Assembly: GCA_017394475.1 (NCBI GenBank)
Contig: JAFPYQ010000011.1
Coordinates: forward strand, 1 to 12,327
Reading direction: 5' to 3'
Source of the DNA: Oscillospiraceae bacterium
GTDB lineage: Bacteria > Bacillota > Clostridia > Oscillospirales > Ruminococcaceae
Length of the DNA stretch: 12,327 nt
The position numbers and the translations under genes are program-made. Shown here piece by piece: positions 1-6,690 of this stretch (positions are counted from its first letter, which is position 1; every line of letters starts with the position of its first letter). The notes beneath the pieces are model-generated. The model made no database searches, was not told where the DNA came from, and saw only the letters and a program-made list of their open reading frames with translations.

Positions 1-70
1 CCATGCTGTGCTTGTGATAGGGGCGTATATTATGCTCTGTGAGCACCTCGTTGTAAAATGTATCACTCAT
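1..70 (-). CDS. sufU: SufU/NifU-like Fe-S cluster scaffold, N-terminal fragment
   Basis: Only the first 23 codons are inside the window; the gene runs off the left edge. The visible protein starts MSDTFYNEVLTEHNIRP and continues YHKHSM. A Tyr-x-x-x-Leu-x-x-His-(N)-x-x-Pro opening is how SufU/NifU-type scaffold proteins begin, and the gene directly follows sufS, the usual Firmicutes order, in which SufU takes persulfide sulfur from SufS. The start ATG (70-68) overlaps the end of sufS by 8 nt, and an AAGGAGA ribosome site lies at 81-87 with 10-nt spacing, inside the sufS coding end, so the two are translationally coupled. The zinc/cluster cysteines lie outside the window, so the family call rests on the N-terminus and the context. 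Confidence 0.75.
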   Translation of the reverse strand, partial: MSDTFYNEVLTEHNIRPYHKHSM

Positions 71-1277
71 CGTAGCCCATTCTCCTTCTAATAGTTTTCA
101 GGCAGTCTATAAAGCGGATGATATCATCCTCGTTATTATAGAATGCTATGCTTGCCCTTGTGGTGGACATGGTCTTAAGGAATTTGTGCAAAGGCTGTGC
201 ACAGTGATGACCTGCTCTGACACAAACCTTGTCATTGCTCATGATGGTGGAAACATCGTGGGGATGAACGCCTTCCACCGTAAAGGTGATTATGCCGTGA
301 TGCTCATGAGGATCCTCCGAGCCTATCACTCGGATATGCGGGATATCCGCAATGTGCTCCATAGCCAGGGCGCAGAGCTGTTCCTCTCTTTGGGAGATAT
401 AATCAAATCCTATCCTGTCGATATAATCTATGGCAGCAGCAAGGCCTACCGCGCCGCCGTCATTGACAGTGCCCGCCTCGAATTTATGGGGAACTTCCGC
501 ATAGGTGGCACCCTGCAGAGTGACATATTCTATCATCTCACCGCCGTAGAGGAAGGGGGGCATCTTTTCAAGAAGCTCATGCCTTGCCCACAGAACGCCT
601 ATTCCCATAGGGGCGAGCATTTTGTGACCTGAGAATACGAAGAAATCGACTCCTAATTCCTTTACATCCACCTTCATGTGAGGAACGGACTGTGCGCCGT
701 CACACACAAATACAGCGCCGTGGGCGTGGGCTATCTCCGCAAATCTCTTGATATCATTTTCCCGACCTATGACATTTGATACCTGTGCCATGGCAACTAT
801 CCTCGTGCGGTCGGTGATGAGGCTTTCGAGCCCCTCTGCAGTGTATCTTCCCTGTTCGTCACATTCGAGATATTTTACCGTGCAACCCTTCTGCTTTGCT
901 GCGAACTGCCAGGGCAGCATATCGCTGTGGTGCTCACTTATGGCAACGATGATCTCATCGCCGCTGTCAAGGAAGTTCAGGGCATAGGAATAAGCAATGA
1001 GATTGAGGGATTCAGATGCATTCCTTGTAAAGACTATCTCATCTGCGGCACCGCCGATAAAGCGGGCTGCCTTCTCTCTTGCATTCTCATAAAGCTCTGT
1101 TGCGCGCACGCTCAGATCATAGAGCCCCCTCAGCGGGTTTGCGTTGGATGTCCTGTAATAATCCTCCACTGCCTTCATCACCGACTGTGGTTTCTGGGAA
1201 GTGGCACTGCTGTCGAGATATACAAAATCTGCATTATATATCAGCGGGAAATCCCTGCGTATCATATCATGATCCAT
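63..1277 (-). CDS. sufS: Cysteine desulfurase SufS
   Basis: PLP-dependent enzyme that removes sulfur from L-cysteine, giving alanine and an enzyme persulfide for Fe-S cluster assembly in the cytosol. The 404-residue length is normal for a group II (SufS/CsdA) desulfurase. Visible motifs: LDSSATSQKP near residue 21 (the family has LDxAATSQKP), EHHSDMLPWQ at 115-124 with the His that stacks on PLP, CDGAQ with PLP-binding Asp193, SGHKM with Schiff-base Lys219, and RAGHHCAQP with catalytic Cys359. The short spacing around the Cys, with no long loop, is typical of SufS rather than IscS. Start ATG at 1277-1275 is preceded by AAAGG (1286-1290) at 8 nt. It is first in its transcription unit and overlaps the SufU-like gene by 8 nt; sufB/C/D are not seen in the window. 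Confidence 0.96.
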   Translation of the reverse strand: MDHDMIRRDFPLIYNADFVYLDSSATSQKPQSVMKAVEDYYRTSNANPLRGLYDLSVRATELYENAREKAARFIGGAADEIVFTRNASESLNLIAYSYALNFLDSGDEIIVAISEHHSDMLPWQFAAKQKGCTVKYLECDEQGRYTAEGLESLITDRTRIVAMAQVSNVIGRENDIKRFAEIAHAHGAVFVCDGAQSVPHMKVDVKELGVDFFVFSGHKMLAPMGIGVLWARHELLEKMPPFLYGGEMIEYVTLQGATYAEVPHKFEAGTVNDGGAVGLAAAIDYIDRIGFDYISQREEQLCALAMEHIADIPHIRVIGSEDPHEHHGIITFTVEGVHPHDVSTIMSNDKVCVRAGHHCAQPLHKFLKTMSTTRASIAFYNNEDDIIRFIDCLKTIRRRMGYDE

Positions 1278-1339
1278 AATATCAACCTTTCTGTCGGTCT
1301 TATGCCGATGTGATACGGCTATTCAAATAGACCTCTGAT

Positions 1340-1368
1340 ATTATAACATAAAATTTGTAAAAAGTAAA
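1340..1368 (-). promoter_or_regulatory. Sigma-A-type promoter for sufS-sufU
   Basis: Read on the minus strand: -35 TTTACT (1368-1363), 17-nt spacer, -10 TATAAT (1345-1340), a perfect -10 box. The start of transcription should fall near 1333, leaving a leader of about 55 nt before the sufS ATG. No clear operator palindrome of an IscR/SufR kind was recognised in the leader. Confidence 0.75.
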
Positions 1369-1483
1369 GCATAAACAGCATATATATTCAAAAAATGAAC
1401 AAACCCGCCCCCATCATCGCAAAAATCTGCTATTTTGTCAATATAAGGCTATATATGGCTGTTTTATTCGGTAATGTTGATGA

Positions 1484-1512
1484 TTGATTTTTCTTACGAA
1501 ATGTGTTATAAT
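1484..1512 (+). promoter_or_regulatory. Sigma-A-type promoter for the lipoprotein-HAD-ATP-grasp operon
   Basis: -35 TTGATT (1484-1489), 17-nt spacer, -10 TATAAT (1507-1512), preceded by TGTGT. Transcription should begin near 1519, giving a leader of about 79 nt to the ATG at 1598. Confidence 0.75.
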
Positions 1513-1520
1513 CGACAGGA

Positions 1521-1566
1521 CTGCAGCAGAATGAACTGCAGCCATTCACAGCAGGCGAAGGCTTGC
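1521..1566 (+). other. Structured leader with two small hairpins
   Basis: Two stems can be drawn in the leader RNA: CTGCAG (1521-1526) with CTGCAG (1536-1541) around a 9-nt loop, and GCAGGC (1551-1556) with GCTTGC (1561-1566) around GAAG, the latter with one G-T pair. An alternative stem GAATG/CATTC competes with the first. No U-tract follows, so this is not a terminator, and I recognise no known riboswitch class. The role, if any, is unknown. Confidence 0.3.
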
Positions 1567-1597
1567 TCATGATCCATACATCCAAGGAGAACAGAAG

Positions 1598-2659
1598 ATG
1601 AAAAAACAACTTACTATACTTATGGCAGCAGCGATACTGCTTTGCTCCTGCGGCACTAAGAATACACAGGCTCCTGCGGACACCACCGCACAGACCGATG
1701 CAGCAGTCACCGAGGCTGCAGCAGAGGCTACCACAGCTTCGGAAACTCAGACAGAGGCCACCACTACACAATCCGAAACTACCACAGAGGCCACCACCAC
1801 GACACAGGCCGCTACGGAAGAGACCAAAAAGGAAGAAAAGGCTGAGCCCGACGGAGTCATGCCAGACAGGAACTTCAACCTCATGGACGGCATCACTATG
1901 GGCATGACAGCTTCAGAGCTCAAAGAAATACTGGGTGAACCCGACAAGGAAGAGACCTTCGGCGGCTTTGCCACACTTACATACGGTGAGAATTCATTCT
2001 CCTTCGGTGATTTCAGTGACTTTTTCGGCGACCTTATGGACAGCTTTTCCGATATAGACATAGATGTGGATGCCGATGACAAGGATGATGACGACAAAGA
2101 CGACGCTGACGATAAAGACGATACAGATGACAAGTCCGATGATGAAAAGGATGACGATGACAAGGATCCCAAAGACGACAAGGATACCGATGATAAGGAT
2201 GTAAAGACCGATGACGATGCCGAAACCAAAAGCACGGATGGCACCGAAGAGCAGAAAAAAGAGCCCGGTCTTATGATGATAGCCATCGCCGATGACAAAT
2301 TCGATGACAGGCTCTTTGGCGGCGTTAAGATAGGCAGCACCGCAGAAGAGGTAAAAAAGGCATATTATGTTGACGAAAATATGGATGTCCCCGAGGATAT
2401 CCTCAAAGAGGTGGAGGAATCCGAAAATACAGAGGTGCTCTACGGTATCGATGACCTTATAAAATTCGAGAGCTCCGATGAAGAAGTTCTCCCCGTGCTC
2501 AAATTCGGCATCGACAGTACCGATGATGACGGCAAACGCATGATATCCTATACCGAATTTGAGATATCGGAGGGTTCTGCCTTTATGTTCATACTGGAAT
2601 ATACCATAGATGACAGCGGAAAGGTAAGCGAGATCGGCTGCATGGTAATGAGCTACTGA
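1598..2659 (+). CDS. Acidic lipoprotein with Asp/Lys-rich insert
   Basis: Predicted surface lipoprotein of 353 residues. The signal peptide has Lys2-Lys3, a hydrophobic core and the lipobox LCSC, with Cys18 as the lipidated residue. Residues about 20-85 are a Thr/Ala/Glu linker that would span the cell wall. Two similar short motifs follow: GITMGMTASELKEIL (98-112, then GEPD) and GVKIGSTAEEVKKAY (242-256), like the Gly-x-Thr-x-x-E-Val/Leu helix start of SmpA/OmlA-type and related small lipoprotein domains. Between them, residues 152-207 are an almost pure Asp/Lys tract with DDDDK words, possibly binding cations. The C-terminus (280-353) looks like beta strands ending in MVMSY. AAGGAG at 1584-1589 sets the start. 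It leads an operon with a HAD phosphatase 1 nt downstream. Function unknown; the resemblance to SmpA is weak and by eye. Confidence 0.85.
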   Translation: MKKQLTILMAAAILLCSCGTKNTQAPADTTAQTDAAVTEAAAEATTASETQTEATTTQSETTTEATTTTQAATEETKKEEKAEPDGVMPDRNFNLMDGITMGMTASELKEILGEPDKEETFGGFATLTYGENSFSFGDFSDFFGDLMDSFSDIDIDVDADDKDDDDKDDADDKDDTDDKSDDEKDDDDKDPKDDKDTDDKDVKTDDDAETKSTDGTEEQKKEPGLMMIAIADDKFDDRLFGGVKIGSTAEEVKKAYYVDENMDVPEDILKEVEESENTEVLYGIDDLIKFESSDEEVLPVLKFGIDSTDDDGKRMISYTEFEISEGSAFMFILEYTIDDSGKVSEIGCMVMSY

Positions 2660-2660
2660 T

Positions 2661-3443
2661 ATGGACAGATACATATTCTTTTCCGATCTTGACAGAACAC
2701 TTATCTTTTCCTATAACCGCCTTACCCCCGAGGATGAACGTATATGCGTTGAAAAAAAGGGGGAAAAGGAACTATCCTTCATGACCCCGCAATCTGCGGA
2801 CACTTTCGCCGAGATAGACAGTCTGTGCAGATTTATCCCTGTTACATCCCGTTCCGAGGAACAGTATAAGCGGATATTCCTGCCCTTCGGCATAAAGCCC
2901 CATCTTGCCATAATAGACAATGGGGCAAATCTGCTGATAGACGGGGATCTCGATCCCGGATGGAACCGCACATTCAGCGAAGCCTTTCGCAAAGCTGCCG
3001 ATGAGATACGGGTATGCAAGGAATATCTGCAAAAATGTGAAAACACATATTTTGAGATACGCATAGTGGATGATTCCTTTCTGTTCACAAAATGCAAGGA
3101 CAGCGATGCAGTGGCAGAGGATATGAGAAAGACCTTAGGGCTCACAAACAGCGGAGTATTCACCAACGGGGACAAGCTCTACGTTATTCCCGACGGCATC
3201 ACTAAGGAAGCTGCCCAGAAAGAGCTGCGCAAACGCTTTCCCGATCATATCGTAATAGCTGCAGGGGACAGTCCCTTTGATGAAAATATGCTCCGTGATG
3301 CAGATATATCCGTCATAAACAAGGGTGAGCTCACCGGGATGCAGCTTTGCCCGAAACAGCTCACATTCTCCGAAAATGATGATGACACCGTCTTTGTCAC
3401 CCAAACAGTAAAAAAGATACTCACAGGGGAGATAGATATATGA
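2661..3443 (+). CDS. HAD-superfamily phosphatase, Cof/sucrose-phosphatase-like (IIB)
   Basis: Cytosolic Mg-dependent phosphohydrolase of 260 residues. All four HAD motifs are visible: motif I DLDRT with nucleophile Asp9 and acid/base Asp11; motif II VTSRS with Thr62; motif III probably Lys182 in the ITKEAAQ segment; motif IV GDSPFDENM with Asp203 and Asp207. The cap between motifs II and III fits the C2B cap of the Cof/SPP/MPGP group. The substrate cannot be read from the sequence. The gene begins 1 nt after the lipoprotein stop without a good ribosome site, so translation is probably coupled, and it overlaps the ATP-grasp gene by 4 nt (ATGA). That tight pairing with an ATP-grasp enzyme recalls the biosynthetic genes of Ter operons, where a HAD and an ATP-grasp protein act on the same nucleoside-like product; here that is inference. 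Confidence 0.9.
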   Translation: MDRYIFFSDLDRTLIFSYNRLTPEDERICVEKKGEKELSFMTPQSADTFAEIDSLCRFIPVTSRSEEQYKRIFLPFGIKPHLAIIDNGANLLIDGDLDPGWNRTFSEAFRKAADEIRVCKEYLQKCENTYFEIRIVDDSFLFTKCKDSDAVAEDMRKTLGLTNSGVFTNGDKLYVIPDGITKEAAQKELRKRFPDHIVIAAGDSPFDENMLRDADISVINKGELTGMQLCPKQLTFSENDDDTVFVTQTVKKILTGEIDI

Positions 3444-4432
3444 ACATCTGGTTCAATCACTGGTTCAGCACAGCATACACTATAATCGAGCTCATGCGGG
3501 AAGGTCATGAGGATGCACATTTTATATGCACCTCAAAGAACCCCGACAGCATACTCCAGAAGGTCTGCGAGGAATTCTACCCCGAGCCTGCGGATATAAC
3601 CGATGAGGAATATATCGTATTCGCCCTGGATTTCTGTCGTGAGCACAAGGTAGATGTATTCGTCCCCAGGCGTGCTATGGCCATGGTATCGAAGGAAGCA
3701 GAGAGATTTAAGGATTTGGGCGTAAAGCTGCTGCTGGATACCGACTATCATATCTTTTCGCTTCTTGCAGACAAGGTTGCTGCCTACAAGTTTTTTGCAG
3801 AGTTTGTCCCCGAGGCAGTTCCTGTTCACTACACGGCATATACAAGAGAGGAATTTGTCCGCGCCTATGAGAAGATCACCGCGGATCATGCCCGTGCCTG
3901 TGTGAAATTTTCCGCAGATGAAGGCGCTGCCAGCTTTCGCGTAATAGATAATACGGTCAATTCCTTCTACCGCACTCCGGGGCTCAAAGTCCCCTTTGAT
4001 ACTGCCTGTGATATGGTGGATGCCCTTGAAGGAAAGAGGCAGTTCCTTGTGATGCCCTATCTTGAAGGAACGGAGATAAGTGTGGACTGCCTGTCTGCAA
4101 AGCCCGAAAGCATCATGATACCCCGCCACAAATCCGGCAGGACCTACACCATAGAATATGATCCCGTGATAATGGAGCTTGCAGGAAAGATACTGGACAG
4201 AACAGGGCTTTCCATGCCCTGCAACATACAGTTCAAATGCCACGACAACAAGCCCTATATCCTTGAGATAAACACAAGGATGTCCGGCGGAACGGGATAT
4301 TCCTGTGCAGGTGCAGGGGTGAACATCCCTTCATTGGCACTTGACAAGGTCCTTGGTAAAGAGATACATCCCATACTGAATTTTGATAAGCACAGAGTCA
4401 GCTATATTGAAACGCCGCTCATACTGAGCTGA
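3440..4432 (+). CDS. ATP-grasp ligase, resembling the Ter-operon biosynthetic type
   Basis: ATP-dependent carboxylate-amine (or thiol) ligase of 330 residues. Residues 1-100 form a PreATP-grasp Rossmann-like part; DKVAAYKFF (111-119) is the usual entry to the ATP-grasp fold; ACVKF with Lys156 and MPYLEGTEISVD (205-216) carry nucleotide-binding residues; NIQFKCHDNKPYILEINTR (262-280) gives the Glu276-x-Asn278 metal ligands and Arg280, followed by the glycine loop MSGGTGYS. The opening NIWFNHWFSTAYTII is like the family I remember as ATPgrasp_Ter (ATP-grasp of Ter-linked biosynthesis), though CarB-like ligases of other pathways share these motifs. AGGGGAG at 3425-3431 and the ATGA overlap with the HAD gene fix the start. 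It is last in the operon and followed at once by a terminator. Substrate unknown. Confidence 0.85.
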   Translation: MNIWFNHWFSTAYTIIELMREGHEDAHFICTSKNPDSILQKVCEEFYPEPADITDEEYIVFALDFCREHKVDVFVPRRAMAMVSKEAERFKDLGVKLLLDTDYHIFSLLADKVAAYKFFAEFVPEAVPVHYTAYTREEFVRAYEKITADHARACVKFSADEGAASFRVIDNTVNSFYRTPGLKVPFDTACDMVDALEGKRQFLVMPYLEGTEISVDCLSAKPESIMIPRHKSGRTYTIEYDPVIMELAGKILDRTGLSMPCNIQFKCHDNKPYILEINTRMSGGTGYSCAGAGVNIPSLALDKVLGKEIHPILNFDKHRVSYIETPLILS

Positions 4433-4438
4433 GTTTAT

Positions 4439-4485
4439 GCCATAGTATTTCCGATATACAGTCGGGAGTACTATGGCGTTTTTTT
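4439..4485 (+). terminator. Rho-independent terminator of the lipoprotein-HAD-ATP-grasp operon
   Basis: GCCATAGTA (4439-4447) pairs perfectly with TACTATGGC (4469-4477); TTT/GAG continues through two G-T pairs and CCGA/TCGG adds four more base pairs, giving a 16-bp stem around a 7-nt loop, followed by G and seven T (4479-4485). It begins 6 nt after the ATP-grasp stop. Confidence 0.93.
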
Positions 4486-4577
4486 GACAGGACTTCATAA
4501 ATGCCGCTTATTCGGTGGATGTAATGCTTTTTAAGTTAAATGTATATAGTGATAGTTCAGAATTTTTTCATAAACAC

Positions 4578-4606
4578 TTGAAAAATTTGAAAATATGGTG
4601 TATAAT
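4578..4606 (+). promoter_or_regulatory. Sigma-A-type promoter for the 4664-10097 operon
   Basis: -35 TTGAAA (4578-4583), 17-nt spacer, -10 TATAAT (4601-4606); the strongest match in the window. Transcription should begin near 4613, inside an inverted repeat described separately. The ribosome site AAGGA (4651-4655) lies 8 nt before the ATG at 4664. Confidence 0.82.
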
Positions 4607-4628
4607 AATTAAGAATGGGTAATTATTA
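4603..4628. promoter_or_regulatory. Perfect inverted repeat over the -10 box, candidate operator
   Basis: TAATAATTA (4603-4611) and TAATTATTA (4620-4628) are exact reverse complements separated by 8 nt. The left arm shares bases with the -10 box and the right arm lies in the first transcribed bases, the classic position for a repressor site. The arms are wholly A/T, so chance in an AT-rich leader is more likely than for a mixed palindrome. No regulator gene is seen nearby. Confidence 0.45.
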
Positions 4629-4663
4629 CTACTTAGAATGAATGATAGGTAAGGAAAAAGATA

Positions 4664-5962
4664 ATGGCAGAGATATATGATCCCGTACCCGTGAAGGTAA
4701 AGGGCTTTGAATTTGAAGAGAGAATACTGAAAGCCGCTGCAAAGGCTGAGGAGGCAGCACTCCCGAAATTTGCAGAGATAGACCGTGTTGCCCGTGCAAA
4801 CGGTGAAAGAGTGCTGCGCGCATTCATAAACAACAAGGTCTCCGCAGCCTGTCTTACAGGCACAACGGGCTATGGCTACGGTGATGTGGGCAGAGATACC
4901 CTTGATGCGGTATTTGCAGAGATATTCGGTGCAAAGGATGCTCTTGTGCGTGCTTCCATCGCTTCCGGCACAGCGGCGCTCACCACAGCGCTTTTCGGTG
5001 TGCTGCGCACAGGGGATAAGATAGTTACCCTCACAGGCAGGCCCTATGACACTCTTGAAGAGGTAATAGGTCTCAGGGACAGCGACGGTTCACTGGCAGA
5101 TTTTGGCATAAGCTATGACCAGGTGGAGCTCACGTCACAGGGAAAGCCCAATGTTGCGGAGATATTCCAAAAGGTAAAGGGCGCCAAGGTTGCGTATATA
5201 CAGCGCTCGAGAGGATATTCCCTCCGCCCGTCACTTTCGGTGGATACTCTGGCTGAGATAATAAAAGCAGCAAAGGGCGCACAGCCCGATGTGATAGTAA
5301 TGGTAGACAACTGCTACGGAGAGTTTGTCGAAAAGCTGGAACCCACTCATGTGGGAGCGGATCTTGCTGTAGGCTCGCTGATAAAGAACGCAGGCGGTGG
5401 CATCGCTCATTCCGGCGGATATATCGTTGGCAGGGAAGACCTGGTGGAAAAGTGCTCTCACAGGCTCACAGCACCGGGTGTCGGCCGTGAGGCGGGCGCC
5501 ACTATGGATGAGAACAGGGCGCTGTATCAGGGTCTGTTCTTTGCTCCCGAGGTCACTGCGAATGCCATGAAGACAGCAGTCTTCACCACCGAACTTTTCA
5601 ACATCCTGGGCTATGAGGTATATCCTTCGCCCGATGATGTAAGAGGGGATATCATAACCTCCATCGTGCTGGGTTCCCCCGGAGCACTCACTGCATTCTG
5701 CCGCGGCATACAGAAGGGCTCGCCCATAGACAGTTTTGTATCTCCCGAACCATGGGATATGCCGGGTTACGACGATCAGGTCATCATGGCAGCGGGCACC
5801 TTCAACAACGGTGCATCCATTGAGCTTTCTGCAGATGGTCCTCTGCGTGAGCCCTATGCAGCGTATGTGCAGGGCGGCCTCACCTATACCACAGGTAAAC
5901 TGGGTATTCTCTGCGGACTGCAGGAGATGTTTGAAAAGGGAGAACTTAAACTGTTCTTCTGA
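4664..5962 (+). CDS. PLP-dependent methionine gamma-lyase family protein ('aluminium resistance' family, YnbB-like)
   Basis: Cytosolic fold-type I PLP enzyme of 432 residues, the normal size for this family. Visible: GYGYGDVGRDTLD (69-81), a family hallmark near the N-terminus; ASGTAA (100-105) binding the PLP phosphate; VDNCYGEF (214-221) with Asp215 for the pyridine nitrogen; SLIKNAGGG (238-246) with the Schiff-base Lys241; and GGLTYTTGKLG near the C-terminus. The family is often named aluminium resistance protein or methionine gamma-lyase, but the true substrate in Clostridia is not settled; a C-S lyase acting on a sulfur amino acid is the general expectation. It is the first gene of a seven-gene run, with its own promoter and ribosome site. 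The next gene, rpe, starts 47 nt downstream. Confidence 0.93.
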   Translation: MAEIYDPVPVKVKGFEFEERILKAAAKAEEAALPKFAEIDRVARANGERVLRAFINNKVSAACLTGTTGYGYGDVGRDTLDAVFAEIFGAKDALVRASIASGTAALTTALFGVLRTGDKIVTLTGRPYDTLEEVIGLRDSDGSLADFGISYDQVELTSQGKPNVAEIFQKVKGAKVAYIQRSRGYSLRPSLSVDTLAEIIKAAKGAQPDVIVMVDNCYGEFVEKLEPTHVGADLAVGSLIKNAGGGIAHSGGYIVGREDLVEKCSHRLTAPGVGREAGATMDENRALYQGLFFAPEVTANAMKTAVFTTELFNILGYEVYPSPDDVRGDIITSIVLGSPGALTAFCRGIQKGSPIDSFVSPEPWDMPGYDDQVIMAAGTFNNGASIELSADGPLREPYAAYVQGGLTYTTGKLGILCGLQEMFEKGELKLFF

Positions 5963-5963
5963 T

Positions 5964-5981
5964 GCGGATGGTCACCATCGC
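5964..5981 (+). other. Short hairpin between the PLP-enzyme gene and rpe
   Basis: GCGGATGG (5964-5971) pairs with CCATCGC (5975-5981) with one bulged G and a 3-nt loop. No T-run follows, so it is not an intrinsic terminator; it may be a pause, processing or stability element, or nothing. It starts 2 nt after the stop codon of the upstream gene. Confidence 0.3.
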
Positions 5982-6009
5982 ACAATGAAAACGAAAAGGG
6001 CTGGTACAA

Positions 6010-6669
6010 ATGAACAGGATGAAGATCAGTGCGTCAATACTCAGTGCAGATCTTTGCGCTCTGGGTGCGGAGATGAAAAGGGCTGAAAAGGCGGGCTGTG
6101 ACCATATACATTTTGATGTGATGGATGGCGTATTCGTGCCGAATATAAGCTACGGCATACCCGTGCTCGAATCGGTGCGCAAGTCTACGGATATGTTCGT
6201 GGATGCCCATCTGATGATAACAGACCCCGTACGCCTTGTGGAAAACTTTGCAAAGGCAGGGGCTGACAATATCACATTCCACGCTGAAGCTGCCGCTGAC
6301 CCGAAAGCGGTCATAGAAAAGATCAAGGGCTGCGGCAAGAAATGCGGTATATCCATAAAGCCGGGAACACCTGTTTCTGCCATAAAGGAGTACATACCTA
6401 TGGTGGATATGGTGCTCGTTATGACGGTAGAGCCTGGTTTCGGCGGTCAGGGCTTCATATATGAGACCCTTGACAAGATAAAGGAAGTACGCACCATCGC
6501 CGATGAACTGGGACTTGACACCGATATCCAGGTGGACGGCGGCATAAACGACAAGACCGTAAAGCTCGTGTATGAGGCAGGGGCTAATGTCATGGTAGCG
6601 GGTTCATACCTTTTCCATTCTGCTGATATGGCGGCAGATGTGCTCAAAATGCGGGAATGTGAGAAGTAA
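6010..6669 (+). CDS. rpe: Ribulose-phosphate 3-epimerase
   Basis: TIM-barrel metal enzyme interconverting D-ribulose 5-phosphate and D-xylulose 5-phosphate in the pentose phosphate pathway. At 219 residues it has the family length. Signature segments: ISASILSAD (6-14), HIHFDVMDGVFVPNIS (32-47) with metal/catalytic His34 and Asp36, DAHLMI with His67, MTVEPGFGGQ (138-147), the flexible loop over the active site, IQVDGGI with Asp176, and AGSYLF for phosphate binding. ATG at 6010 has AAAAGGG (5994-6000) at 9 nt; the Met at residue 4 is a possible alternative but the upstream start has the better spacing. It sits third-party between a PLP enzyme and an ExbB/ExbD-like gene set, 21 nt before the latter. 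Confidence 0.96.
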   Translation: MNRMKISASILSADLCALGAEMKRAEKAGCDHIHFDVMDGVFVPNISYGIPVLESVRKSTDMFVDAHLMITDPVRLVENFAKAGADNITFHAEAAADPKAVIEKIKGCGKKCGISIKPGTPVSAIKEYIPMVDMVLVMTVEPGFGGQGFIYETLDKIKEVRTIADELGLDTDIQVDGGINDKTVKLVYEAGANVMVAGSYLFHSADMAADVLKMRECEK

Positions 6670-6690
6670 GCGCCCGATCGGATACTGATC

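Larger units (their letters stand above)
1278..1597. other. Divergent intergenic region between sufS and the lipoprotein operon
   Basis: This 320-base gap holds two back-to-back sigma-A-like promoters (1340-1368 leftward, 1484-1512 rightward), whose -35 boxes are about 115 nt apart, plus a leader of about 79 nt before the lipoprotein gene. The central part, 1370-1480, is AT-rich and I see no gene or terminator in it. A 12-base word, TCATGATCCATA, occurs at 1267-1278 (over the sufS start) and again at 1567-1578 (lipoprotein leader); it is short enough to be chance. Confidence 0.6.

Noticed and set aside
927..1313. Plus-strand open frame (128 codons) opposite sufS, and others at 186-632 and 748-987
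   Set aside because: They lie fully antisense to the well-supported sufS gene, have no ribosome site, and read as random Cys/His/Ile-rich sequence.
1267..1578. TCATGATCCATA occurring at 1267-1278 and 1567-1578
   Set aside because: Only 12 bases, one copy inside sufS coding start, no flanking similarity; no evidence of a mobile element or shared operator.
1747..2340. Minus-strand Ser-rich open frame of 197 codons
   Set aside because: The Ser/Leu repeat is the reverse strand of the Asp/Lys codons of the lipoprotein; no start signals.
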